Shown piece after piece: positions 13,667 through 23,335 of a stretch of DNA of 24,692 nucleotides. The stretch is from the NCBI RefSeq assembly GCF_000485595.1, contig NW_014577788.1, forward strand, positions 135,857-160,548, in the 5' to 3' direction. Both the position numbers and the translations under genes were made by a program. Below the pieces are notes generated by a model. The model was not told the DNA's origin, ran no database searches, and saw only the letters and a list, made by a program, of their open reading frames with translations. This stretch comes from Priapulus caudatus. Lineage: Eukaryota > Priapulida > Priapulimorpha > Priapulimorphida > Priapulidae. The first letter of the stretch is position 1; the number at the start of each line of letters is the position of its first letter.

Positions 13667-16537
13667 CTGTGAAGAGACGGCAGCAAATGTCCGAGGATTC
13701 GAATAGTATTTCGTCAAGAGCAGTGTAAAACTATTAAAATGTGGCATTCAAAATTGCAATGAAATTTTTTAGTGTACAGCACTAGACGTGATGCGGCCAT
13801 GATGACGAGGCTCGCCGAGGATTGACACTTTGTGTCTTCCAATCAGTCTACGGCGCACCTCTCTTTTATATTTTTAAGGTTGGGACCCATTGCACCACGG
13901 AATCGCCAATCTCAGGAAATAGGGCATTCTGCTATGCTAGGACCGTTTCTTACGATTGAGTTTGCCATGAATACGAAATAACACGCTATTTCGCGCACTG
14001 CACAGCTTCTTCGTTGCATCGCATTTCGTCATATCCGTAAGCCGAATTAGCCACGCCTTCTTCGTTAATTATTCATGAATGGGGCGTCAACGACGTGACC
14101 TGTTACTGCGTGTAGGTCTTTGGCGAGACTGTTTGCTTTTCGTAAATAATGAAAGGCCCGGCCGATGCATTTTGCATCGAAGTGGAAAAGTTCGGCATTT
14201 TTACTCGCTTTCGGAAGTGAATGAGTGCGTCATTCATTGAACATTTAAGGATCAACAGCAAAGCTGTGCCACGCAATCTTGTATCATGTCTCTCTGGATA
14301 TTAGCAATATCACACATAACGTATGTATCATAGCGTTATTAACTATCAGGGGCGTGTACAGGATTTGGACCAGGGGGGGTCTAACCGTAACCCAAACTTG
14401 CGAGAGCACGCAAATTTTTTTGAAATTAGACCACCTCAGATGCGTTTTCTGCACGAGCAGGGGGGGGGGGGTCCGGACCCCCTAGACCCCCCCCTGTACA
14501 CGCCCCTGACTATTTCACTGCCTAAAATATACGTTACAATGACAATACGACACAATGTGAAGAAAGCAAGTTTGGCAATTATTTCTCCCAATAGATGGCG
14601 CAGATAAGACAGACAGAAAGGCAGAGAGAGAGCGAGGAGAGGGAGTGACAGGTGGGAGGGAGGGCGGGAGGGAGGAAGAGATAGGGGGGAGAGAGGGAGG
14701 GAGGGGGGAGAGAGGGAGGGAGGGAGGGAGGGAGAGAGAGGGAGAGAGATCGTATTTTGAACCAGTTATCGTGAAAATACAAATAAATTGAAATTAGTCT
14801 CTCCTTTCTGTATGTCTCTCTCTCCTCTCTTGCTCCCATTTGAGCAATCTTTCTCTCTCTCTCTTTTATTAAGGCTAACCAAGAAAGATTAATATCGAAG
14901 CAAGTCTGTTATACTCACGGCCACCACTTGTCTGCGTTGTATCTTATGTCCAGAATTGACATGAGTTCATCATAAGCTTTGTCACGGCCATTTACTACAC
15001 AAATCCTCTTGTAATACACGTCAGGCCTTCTCCCTGCAATTGCGTAAATATTACTAGCAACAAGAAAGGTCAAAGGAATAATTTTGTGTTGAAACTAGAT
15101 ACATCCACTATCATTAACTTGCTGGCCAATCAGAGCTGTAATAGTTTAGATCCAAGAGCTGTCGTCAGCGCCGGATTAACAGTTGCCTGGGCCGGGGGCA
15201 TATCATATATTTGGGCCGCCCATCCACCCGCCCCTTCCCATAAGCATATAATGTTTTTAGACCTGTTTAGTGGATAATTATAAGCAATTAATGTTGAAAA
15301 ATGGAAAGGAAACGTTCTAAAATAATTAGTAGAGTTAAAAAAAATTTTAAATCATATTTGGAAAAATTGGTAGTTTTAACCCCACTAGCTACCTGAAAGT
15401 GAATATTATTCCTAGCTGCTGCAATGTACACCACAAAACACGGAGAAAATGAAAACAAGTAGAAAGCAAAAACAAATGTAGTCATATGAAAGTGGTAGGG
15501 CCGGCCCAAGATATACTTTGGGAAAAATAATAAACAGTATATTTTTTTTGTAGTCACAACACTTTAGGGCCGGTCGACTTGTAGGGCCGGGGGCAAATGC
15601 CCCCTTTGCCCCATAGATAATCCGCTACTGGCTGTCGTGTAATCCTTTTCTAAGTCAATGTTGTCAGATCTGTTTTTCACACCTGTTAAAAAATAGATTT
15701 GCCGCCAGGTTGGCCTTTAGTGAAATGGCAATAATTGCAACATCTATGTCTAGACTCATGATGAGAATGTCATCATGAGTTTCAGTTGTAAGTTTTGCAA
15801 CAGTATCCTGGTATGTTGATAATAATTTCAGATGAGTTTCGCCTAGAACACCACTAAATAGCCATTCTTCAGCATGTACTGGCAAAATTGATTCCATCTA
15901 AGTTTGGTGAAGGGTGTTCCAGAGTAATAGTGCATTATACAACGATGTATTCACATCCAATTCGCATGTTTGCCAAACAGATGGGCACCACAATTGTTTA
16001 CGGAGCTATTTAGATACTCGATCAGGGTTCAGCCAGTTCAGATGCTACAGGATAGCAACATGACAACGTACTGTATCACACTGCTGTTTTGACCGATTGC
16101 GAGTATAAAACATAGTACCATGATTGGAGTGTTATTTATTAAAAAAAATACTGCAGGGTTTCCTAAGGAGAGCTTTTTTCCTAATATAAATGTAGATGTC
16201 CTACATGTGTGAAACAACATTTTTTAGTCCCACTATTGTCGGAACGAAACTAAATGCTACACGGATCAAGAGCAGCCTATAAGCTTCAACTTACATTTCC
16301 AACTGTATTTGATCTTTAAGCAGAGTTCGCAGTCTTCCACTATGCCTTCGTTACCAACAGGTGTGCGGTCAGTCATCGCATTCAATATGAGTTGGTGGTC
16401 AAATGGATCCTGGCAGCAGCCGACAGTCGTCGGTGTTTCTCGCTCTCCACACTTAGCACTGGTCAGGTCACTGGATCCGCAGGAATAGCATCTGTATGAC
16501 TCTTCACTCCTTCGTCGGCCAGTCTGCTGATTTGTCA
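13447..16537 (-). CDS. LU-domain (Ly6/uPAR, Quiver-like) GPI-anchored protein, three exons, 5' end missing
   Basis: Three - strand exons (16537-16295, 15033-14919, 13666-13447) join in matching phase. TGG is split T|GG at the first junction and CCG is split CC|G at the second, all with GT-AG ends. Together they encode about 190 residues with 12 cysteines: YRCYSCGSSDL, KCGE, GCCQDPFD, VEDCELCLKIK, YYKRICVV, GACLRR and the terminal CSCKGDLCNGA. The CxC...DLCN ending followed by a hydrophobic tail (SAAMLFVTFAFIMML) is the signature of a three-finger LU domain with a GPI-anchor signal. The DPF motif after an early cysteine and the CLKIK segment resemble the Quiver/Sleepless group, membrane proteins that modulate channels or receptors. 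The signal-peptide exon was not found. The cysteine spacing is longer than usual in the second half. Confidence 0.8.
14347..14508. mobile_element. 162-bp TIR element with 5-bp TSD in LU-gene intron
   Basis: CAGGGGCGTGTACAGG and its exact inverse CCTGTACACGCCCCTG form perfect 16-bp ends, flanked by ACTAT on both sides. The interior has GGTCCGGACC and long G and C runs. Part matches the fragment nested at 2889. It is non-coding, of hAT-like appearance by its CAGGGGCG ends, but with a 5-bp duplication. Confidence 0.88.
14605..14750 (+). repeat. Polypurine GA/GGGA tract
   Basis: About 145 bp of almost pure purine (GAGA and GGGA runs) on the + strand, inside the LU-gene intron. It can form triplex DNA and explains the serine/proline-rich frame on the - strand. 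Confidence 0.85.
14919..15033 (-). CDS. LU-domain gene, middle exon
   Basis: A 115-bp exon with acceptor TTGCAG and donor GTGAGT encodes RRPDVYYKRICVVNGRDKAY and continues to NADKWW, contributing one cysteine. Only this frame is open through the exon, and it joins both neighbours in phase, which is the main evidence for the gene model. Confidence 0.78.
15166..15630. mobile_element. 465-bp hAT-like element with perfect 8-bp TSD
   Basis: Ends are CAGCGCCGGATTA and TAATCCGCTACTG (three mismatches in 13) with GGGCCGGGGGCA just inside each end. The flanking direct repeat GCTGTCGT is identical on both sides (15158-15165 and 15631-15638). Length, ends and duplication fit a non-autonomous hAT element. 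It sits in the first visible intron of the LU-domain gene. Confidence 0.92.
16295..16537 (-). CDS. LU-domain gene, first visible exon
   Basis: Encodes SYRCYSCGSSDLTSAKCGE, then GCCQDPFD and EDCELCLKIKYSWK, seven cysteines in all. The donor is a good GTAAGT at 16294. The 5' boundary is uncertain: AG acceptors exist before 16537 and before 16523. An ATG at 16550 is in frame but would give a protein with no signal peptide, so a separate upstream exon is more likely. Confidence 0.72.
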
Positions 16538-17091
16538 CTGAAGTTGACATAATTTTTTGAAGTGACCCAATTAGTACATGATTTCTAAATAAATTGTACC
16601 CATATAACCGAGCTGGGTATGTAGATGTTATAGTATATAAATATGTACATTAGTCAATTTGATGACGTTACAGGTCATCCAGATGATCCATATAGATATC
16701 ATGAGCCCAAACAATATCATAGCCTGAACAAACATTGCATAAAATTCTATATTAAACTAGGCATCCTATCTAGTGTATATACGATATCAGGGGTTAATAA
16801 TGACATTATTTGTTATTAATAATGCCTGATGATATCTGTGACGGTGCTTACCTTTAATATTTTTAAACACATTGAATAATGAAGACGTGTGTACTCGTGA
16901 AACAGTCTGATATATATTATTCAATCGTGGAAGATTCACACTGCCATAAACACGCCGCTATTTGCATTGTTTACCAAAACATAAGCGCCCCTAGCGGGCG
17001 ATACCGAAAGGAAAATGCGTACACCGGCGGAATGCCGCAACAATATCTATGCACCTAATATCCCTGGTTATACTTATACTTCCTTATAGGT
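16538..17091. other. Non-coding stretch
   Basis: No gene seen. A hairpin with GATATCAGG...CCTGATGATATC arms and TTAATAAT/TTATTAA inside lies at about 16787-16838. I looked for a signal-peptide exon for the LU-domain gene without success. Confidence 0.45.
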
Positions 17092-17386
17092 AGTGTCTAA
17101 ACGACCGGACCCGGTTTCGGAGGCCTGAAAACTAAACAACCGGCTCTCTTCTCTGATTGGTCAACGGCTCTCTTCTCTGATTGGTCAGTTTCCGAACATA
17201 ACAGGACAAATATAATTTTTAATGCAAAACATAACGAAATATATTTAATTCCGAACATAAACAAAAGTTACAGAACAAACAAATGAATACGGAACAAATA
17301 AATGCAGAAACAAATAAAATTCAAAGAAATACAGAATACCGAATACCGAAAGAAATACCGAAACCGGATCCGGTTGTTTAGACACT
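17092..17386. mobile_element. About 295-bp TIR element
   Basis: The left end AGTGTCTAAACGACCGG is mirrored at the right by CCGGTTGTTTAGACACT, with similarity continuing through CCGGTTTCGG. A 24-bp unit containing CTCTTCTCTGATTGGTCA is tandemly doubled at about 17140-17187. Repeated GAATACCGAA motifs lie near the right end. No convincing target duplication. Non-coding. Confidence 0.75.
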
Positions 17387-17756
17387 TCCATACTGGGTAG
17401 TTAAATCAGGGTTAGATACTAACCATTTTAGTTCATTAGTCCACAGGACTAGTAAAAAAAACAAGTGCCGCAGTGCGACAGGGCTCATCTGGTGTCTGGT
17501 GTTCTGCTGATGAATTCATTTGTGCATAGCAATCCGTCTTATACATATAAATTATAATAAGTCTTCTTTATTCTTGTTTGACTTTCGTAGCCAATTCGAA
17601 CAAATATATCAGCTACACTTTCGCACCCACCTAATCTCTATGGGCTAATTCTAATAACAAGAACAATAATAACAATTCAAATACAAGTTAATGAATGACA
17701 TTTACGATGAAATAAAAGATTTCAACATATGAGCATGGATCTCCAAGTTTAATTAG
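17387..17756. other. Non-coding AT-rich stretch
   Basis: No gene, RNA gene or repeat recognised. Confidence 0.4.
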
Positions 17757-17890
17757 AGGGGGCGGGGGGTCCTTCTCTCCCACCTCCCTCCCTCCCACTT
17801 CACTCCCCTTGCCTCTCACTTCCACCCCCTTACCTCCCATCTCCCTCTCTCTGCCTTCGACCTCCCTCCCCCTGCCTCCCACCTCCCATC
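17757..17890 (+). repeat. Polypyrimidine CT-rich tract
   Basis: Irregular repeats of CCTCCCAC, CTTCC and CTCCC on the + strand. The glycine/glutamate-rich - strand frame across it is an artefact of composition. Confidence 0.8.
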
Positions 17891-18085
17891 CTCTTGCACA
17901 CCATCTCGCACGACCTAATTGTACCCCGTTTCCCGCTCGCATACACACTGTATCACCGTTTTCCTGTCCCCGTCTCAATTGACTACTCTCTCTCTTAATT
18001 ATATAAATTTTTTTTTAAACCCAGCGATGATGCCTTTTACTGCCCCCTCAATAATACTTTGTTCCTATGCCGCTGAGTGTAACAG

Positions 18086-18127
18086 CCATAGAAATAATAA
18101 TATATAGTGTCTCTAATATTTCTATGG
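18086..18127. repeat. Small CCATAGAAATA hairpin
   Basis: CCATAGAAATA and TATTTCTATGG bound a 42-bp hairpin. The ends resemble those of the hairpin at 7491-7574, so both may belong to one small foldback family. Confidence 0.5.
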
Positions 18128-18920
18128 TAACAGCTTATGTTCGCATAACTGGTAAATGGATACGCACGGCCATAGCTACATGATATATGTTAAAATTCAA
18201 GATGAAAAGTAAATATATATTATATGATACTAGTTATTATTTATTTGTTTAACAAAGTTACATGAGAATAAAATCTAATTTAAACTAGGCCTATAGTTGC
18301 CGCGAGATGGCGCGTGCAAGTGTAATCAATAATCAAAGATGGCATCGCCATTCTTGAGATACCCTAACTAGCTCCCTGGAGAGTTGCTGAAATCCTACAG
18401 GCTAAAATCCAAGTAAGTATATTCAGGCAGGCGATAATTTCGCTCAGCTGTGAGTTAACACATGTGCATTGCAGGTTGGCAGGCAACAATTATGATTAGA
18501 AGAGTGCCAGCCATGGGCTGCCCCGTGTTATTGCCTACCCACGCGAGCATTCACTGATTCAGCCTTCAGGGTGCTATAGACAGACTGCTTTACCTTTAAA
18601 ACCTGTATATACCTGTATTTTTTACCTGTAAAACCTTGTTCAACAAACATTTGCCTTTGCAATTACACTGTGCAACTGTAGCCTCACATTCACACAGGTA
18701 TGGGCTCTAATAATAGCAAAAGCAGTTCAGTCCTTTGTTAACAGTCAACAAATCAATGTTTAACCCTCCTCTTGAGGGTCAAAAGGTTATCCGACACTTA
18801 CTCTTCGCATGTCAGCGGAAAGTACATTTCATGGTCCTTTCAATAAAGCCATAAAAATGGTAGGTCACCGTTGAAACAAAAAAGTTTTTCAATCGCTCCC
18901 GTCAGACCATGTCCTTAGAA
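18128..18920. other. Non-coding stretch
   Basis: Nothing recognised on either strand. The region is AT-rich with scattered short frames. Confidence 0.4.
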
Positions 18921-18929
18921 AATGTCTAA

Positions 18930-19215
18930 AATCTGCCCCTTTGACCTGCTGACCTCCAATTTCGGCACAGTATGGGGCTTCTACCATGATGCTATACACG
19001 ACTATCACGAGCCTAGGTCGAGCTGTTTAGATTTGTGCCGCAATTCTGCATTTCCTCCTATCCCTTAAGTTAATCCCCCTTCTTTTACACCTCTTGACCT
19101 TTGACCTTTGACCCACAGCTTCGACATCCCAACTCGTTTTCGGATTACCCCCCCACGTCCCGAATATCGTGACCGTACGTCGAGCGGTTAAGATTTGTGC
19201 CCAACTGTTGACGCA
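18930..19215. repeat. Two diverged tandem units of a TGACCT-containing repeat
   Basis: Two units about 160 bp apart share GTCGAGC.GTT.AGATTTGTGCC (19018-19047 and 19178-19205), each preceded by a TATC(A/G)(C/T)GA motif and by TGACCT motifs. Between them, TTGACCT is repeated at 7-bp spacing near 19094-19114. It reads as an old interspersed repeat duplicated in tandem. Confidence 0.55.
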
Positions 19216-19549
19216 CGCACGCACGGCCGAATGCACGCTCATGCAATTCTACAAGCTGCATCTGACTATGTCAGATGAGCTAAAAATTTACTAGTCCTTC
19301 GAAGATTCTACTAGTCCTGCCGAAGGACTCTTACTAGGCGCAGAGCGACGAGCATTGTGATTTGCCAGGAGGTAGGTGGGGTAGGAGGGTAGAGCCCCCC
19401 CCCTTCTGCTAGGGGGTAAAGGGGTTCTCCCCCAGGGTACAAGGGGTGTCCGACTCCCCCAGAAAGGTTTTGTAAAAGACATTCAATTGTATAATTTAAA
19501 CGTAACTTTGATATGGATCATAAGATTAAAATTTAAATTAAATTAAATT

Positions 19550-20187
19550 TTAATTCGAAAATAAAATTTTGGCCTCCTTTGATGAGGAATCTGTGGATCC
19601 GTCACTTATCACAGCAAGGAATTTGGCCTCATTTATAGCTCCAAACTGTTCCCGGCGCCTTGTATCAGCTATCGCCGTAATGAACCTCTGGCAGGCCTTG
19701 TCGGTGAGGTAAGTGCTGCCGACATCTAACCCTTTGGCCTTGTCAAGCTGGCACAGCTTGACGTAATCGGTGTAGGGCCTGCCGTTTTTTCCAATAGCTT
19801 GTGCATTTCTAATTAGGATATTCAGTTTTGCTACTGTGGCCTTGTTCATTAAAGTTAGTGTTTTTGCCCCCACTGTTTCGTGAACAGGCATGGTCCTTGC
19901 ATTTCTTTTTGCTATGATCTTTCTGTGCCCCTCGGAAGCATCATGCGCTTTAACAGTTTCCAAACGATTGTACGTTTGTAGTGCCGGTGAAAAAACTACC
20001 AGAGATACAGCCTGCACCACAGGTCATACCCTTGCGCTTGGCCGGTTCATACTCTAGCCACGGGTATGACGATTTCCACGCTGGCTGGAACGTACGCATC
20101 CTTTTGGTCTTATCATACACACTCTGGCCATCTAATTTCTCCTCCTGCGACTTACGTTTGGGACGTGGAGGACGAGCTCCGTCCAAA
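19550..20187 (-). pseudogene. hAT-type (ZNF862-like) transposase N-terminal fragment, frameshifted
   Basis: On the - strand, a first frame (20187-19950) contains RTFQPAWKSSYPWLEYEPAK followed by MTCGAGC, resembling the TTF-type zinc finger at the start of hAT-derived ZNF862/KIAA1586-like proteins. After a frameshift near 19985, a second frame (to 19550) continues RLETVKAHDASEGHRK, GRPYTDYVKLCQLDKAKGLD, and FLAVISDGSTDSSSKEAKIL, the conserved start of the catalytic domain. It then stops in AT-rich DNA, so most of the catalytic core and the dimerisation domain are missing. No terminal repeats were matched to it. It could be a source relative of the hAT-like elements here, but that is not shown. 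Confidence 0.8.
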
Positions 20188-20371
20188 TACTTTTACATAA
20201 CAACCTTGATGTTAGTATTGGATAAGGATGTACCTACTACTACAGGGTTTCATATACATAAGAGGCACAGTGGCACACCGCCATTGTCAAATTTAACATC
20301 GCCGTTGTGAAAATGTTCCTGTATTTACTGATAAGTATATCCTGTATCTATATTATATACCTATAAGTATA

Positions 20372-20713
20372 GCTCATAGGGTCTATGTCCCCCAGGGTAC
20401 TGCCAGAACGTACCCTGGGTACGGTCCGGTATACCGGAACGTACCCTGGTCACTATTTTGATATGGTTAGGGTTAGGATTAGGTTAGGGAGTAGTGTAGG
20501 CAACTCCCTAGACTCCGTTAGTGGACGTAGGCGAGTACGGTCCGCATATTAGATAGTACCAGGGTACGTTCCGGTATACCGACCGTACCCAGGGGTACGT
20601 TCCGGGGTAGCTCTAGTACTATAGCCCGCTACAGTTGCCAGCGGCAACTTGTACGCGGCTATAGTACTAGAGCTAGTTCCGGCAGTAACCTGGGGGACAT
20701 AGAACCTCTCAGC
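20372..20713. mobile_element. Long-TIR element copy 2, with perfect 9-bp TSD and nested palindrome
   Basis: Same arms and core as the 6332 copy, starting GCTCATAGGGTCTATGTC. The flanking 9-bp repeat ATAAGTATA is identical on both sides (20363-20371 and 20714-20722). The TTAGGG-like core is shorter here. The right arm is interrupted by a 71-bp palindromic insertion at 20606-20676, which explains the greater length. Confidence 0.9.
20606..20676. mobile_element. 71-bp palindromic insertion with 6-bp flanking repeat
   Basis: TAGCTCTAGTACTATAGCC at the left and its inverse at the right enclose GTTGCC-AGC-GGCAAC, so nearly the whole insert folds on itself. TTCCGG flanks both sides (20600-20605 and 20677-20682). 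The other long-TIR arms lack it, which shows it is an insertion. A sequence with similar ends occurs near 23263-23316. Confidence 0.8.
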
Positions 20714-20819
20714 ATAAGTATATCAATACATCCTGTATTTGAATCCATCATGCGCATTTTTCCCAAACTGGCCATTACCTCCTTTGTCTAATTTTCCCTC
20801 AGAAGAACCCTGTACTATA

Positions 20820-21583
20820 CCTCATAGGTCTATGTCCCCAGGTACTGCCGGAACGTACCCTGGTACGGTCCGGTTACGAACGTACCCTGGTCACTATTTG
20901 ATATGGTTAGGGTTACAGGGTTCTCCCTACGTTGCGCAAACAAGGCGCGCGCGGCGCGCCCCGTTTGGGAAAAGTCCCCCCTGTTTCAATCGTTGCGCCC
21001 CGTTTAAATTACCCCGCCCCGATTAAATTCCACCACAATAAAAGTTTGCCAGCGCGGGAATAGATCGTCAAGATTCGCCATTCGACGCAGGACACCCGCG
21101 CATGTCTTTTTACCGCGTGGCCCAACGGCATGCACTGCAGACAATACACAAGTGCAAACAGTCAACCTGTCCCACACCCAACACTAACTGTACACCGACT
21201 CGGCTATCTTATATATACAAGAACCCTAAATACCGTCTATGGTGTGGTGGCGATTTTACGCATTAATTAGTGGTCGGTAAAAAAACACCCCCCCCCTAGT
21301 TCCCCCCCCCCCAGGACCCCCCTAGTTCCCCCCTCCCCCTTCCCCTCCCCTCCCCCCTGTTTGAATTTCATCCTGGGGAGAACCCTGGGTTAGGATTAGG
21401 GTTCGGGTTAGGGTTAGGGTTAGAGAGTAGGCGTAGGCGACTCCCTAGACTCGTTAGTGGAGTAGGCGATGTACGATCCGGCATATTAGATAGTAGTATT
21501 TAGTACCAGGATACGTTCTGGTATACCGGACTGTACCAAGGGTACGTTCCGGCAGTACCCTGGGGGACATAGACCCTATCAGC
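20820..21583. mobile_element. Long-TIR element copy 3, split by element B
   Basis: Left arm from 20820 and right arm ending 21583 belong to the 6332 family. The flanks TGTACTATA and TATACTAGA agree at seven of nine positions, so the duplication is older than that of copy 2. The TTAGGG-like core is split at 20915/21388 by element B. The right-hand remainder keeps GAGTAGGCGTAGGCGACTCC. Confidence 0.85.
20916..21387. mobile_element. Element B copy 2, inserted in long-TIR copy 3
   Basis: A 472-bp copy of the 3350-3790 element with the same CAGGGTTCTC/GAGAACCCTG ends. It is inserted in the TTAGGG-like core with GGTTA duplicated on both sides (20911-20915 and 21388-21392). The CT-rich stretch before the right end is longer and noisier than in copy 1. 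Confidence 0.9.
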
Positions 21584-21592
21584 TATACTAGA

Positions 21593-21985
21593 CAACCCCT
21601 GCTTATATACCAAGCAATTTACTCTAGCTAGTTCCTGATACTGACAATCACAATGGCAGTGGGAGATTGTAGTGGTAGGGGTGCATTAGTCCGAGCCGAC
21701 GCAGACCCCAGTAATGGGGGTGATGATACCACCACCCTCAGATTAGCAAAGCGGAGTTATAACGTCTGCATTTGCGGACTAGGGGTGCATATGATATAAG
21801 GCAAGGTCACATAGATGATAGAGATGGCAGATAATGTATTAATTGTTTATATATACAAAAAGAAGCTCTCACGAAATGATTAGATACTATATATAATGCT
21901 AATGAAGTAAGCTGTATTGAAATGCTGCACTTTCACCTTACTGCTGTCATGGAAAATCTAAAATCAAAACACTAACTCCTTCGTA
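21593..21985. other. Non-coding stretch with a small inverted repeat
   Basis: No gene seen. At about 21678-21792 the motif AGGGGTGCAT occurs twice, and AGTCCG...GCAGAC is mirrored by GTCTGC...CGGACT with a CCCC/GGGG stem between. It does not fold as a tRNA. Confidence 0.4.
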
Positions 21986-22062
21986 CACTCAGGATACCAC
22001 TGCCACAATGCTAACACTATTTTTAAAGTGGGCGGAGCTCCGGGAAAATGCAGCGAATGGCA
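21986..22062 (+). repeat. Direct repeat, copy 1
   Basis: CACTCAGGATA, CCACTGCCACAATGCTA, CACTATTTTTAAAGTGGGCG and AGCGAATGG also occur, in the same order, at 24581-24672. The two are about 2.6 kb apart and could be ends of a larger unit or two interspersed copies. Confidence 0.7.
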
Positions 22063-22309
22063 ATTCTTAAACAGCGTATGATTTGAAAGAGGTAACTGGG
22101 CGCACAATCCGCATACTATTTCGTTATCACTATTTTATCGAATTTTCCATTAAATAATGGTCCGATTTTTCTTATGCTTCGAACTTTTTATGTTTGGAAC
22201 TTATAGTGAAAACGCCTAAGACCACACGTAAATGATCTGCGCTTAGCGCTTCGGATCAACACCTCCTTTCGGCAACGCTTCTCTGGTATCCCGTCTCATC
22301 TGGTTCTTG

Positions 22310-22753
22310 CCACAGGCACTTGAAGCGTTTCAATAAAATATTATGCTAACTAAATACGAAATCTATTTACTACCAAATTCTTAATGTTTCTATACTCTCT
22401 TTCACCTATTATTGCCGACAGTTTCCTGTCAATTCCACTGGCAGCAAGATCAAGCCCGCACGTACAGCACACACGCGGCGCCATTGACTATATATACAAC
22501 GACGCCTATATATACAACTATATGCACAACGTTGTATATATAGTCAATGGCGCCGCGTGTGTGCTGTACGTGCGGGCTTGATCTTGCTGCCAGTGGTCAA
22601 TTCCGTCCAAATCCTACGTCCAACCATATACGCTGCCGGAGCCATTGCTTTCGCGGCGCGACTGTTGCACGCTTACACTAATAGTAATAGTAACGACGTG
22701 GATATTCGTCCGAGCATCGGACACCTGTTCGTATGCGCTATTCGTCCGAGCAG
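22310..22753 (+). repeat. Left arm of large inverted repeat, carrying a foldback insertion
   Basis: Apart from the 162-bp foldback insertion and a variable part near 22615-22680, this arm matches the inverse of 23789-24033, from CCACAGGCACTTGAAGCG to ATTCGTCCGAGCAG. The spacer is about 1 kb. Confidence 0.85.
22435..22596. mobile_element. 162-bp foldback element with two perfect 66-bp arms
   Basis: Arms 22435-22500 and 22531-22596 are exact inverse copies, starting CCACTGGCAGCAAGATCAAG, around a 30-bp loop. It is flanked by TCAATT on both sides (22429-22434 and 22597-22602). The second copy of the host repeat (around 23910-23935) has a single uninterrupted TCAATTCCGTCC, which is the empty site. 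Non-coding. Confidence 0.93.
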
Positions 22754-23084
22754 TTGTTGATGTAGCGTGCCGCAGGCGCACGGCCTCTAGTGTCGGAGAT
22801 AGGAAGTGTGAAGGGGGTCTGAGGGGTTCCCCCCCAACCAATTTTAAAATCTAGGCGAGGCTCTGAAAATTTTTCATGTATATTATATATATTAGGGACT
22901 ATTTTGCCCTTTAAGGCATTATTGCCTTGGCGTTTGCTACGCAGCCCTACGGCTGTGACGCCCTCAAGGCCACTGCATACATTACGTTGCCTATGTGGTT
23001 AATAACCATAAGATATGTTTTGGTAACTCATCATTCAGCGCTATATATAGCAAACCTGAGTCGGTTAATTAATTAGTGGTAGGT

Positions 23085-23190
23085 TTTAGATTGTGGTTAG
23101 CTATTAGAGTTAGGTTAAGAGTTAAATTAAATAATTAGTGGTTAGTATTAGAGTTAGGTTGGAGAGTAGGCGACTCCCTAAAACTAGCAT
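23085..23190 (+). mobile_element. Relic of the long-TIR element core
   Basis: Degenerate GGTTAG-type repeats followed by GAGAGTAGGCGACTCCCTA match the core of the 6332, 20372 and 20820 copies. The terminal arms are gone. Confidence 0.55.
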
Positions 23191-23335
23191 ATATTACATT
23201 TATGTATACAACATGCAAACAGCGCATGCGCAAGCAATAGGCTCTTGGCGGCAGCGATCCGCGGGCTATAGTTACTACTACTAGCCCATAGTAACTACTC
23301 TAGAGCTAGCGCAGCAACGCTCGAGGGTTTACACG

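Noticed and set aside
14579-14839. Serine/proline-rich 86-codon frame on the - strand
   Set aside because: It is a translation of the polypurine tract.
16861-16889. MCLKILK plus donor as the first exon of the LU-domain gene
   Set aside because: The phase fits, but the peptide is not a signal sequence and the region is AT-rich, so it is not better than chance.
17688-17978. Glycine/glutamate-rich 96-codon frame on the - strand
   Set aside because: It is a translation of the CT-rich tract.
21678-21792. Hairpin-rich segment as a tRNA or structured RNA
   Set aside because: No cloverleaf, no A/B box pair, no conserved anticodon arm.
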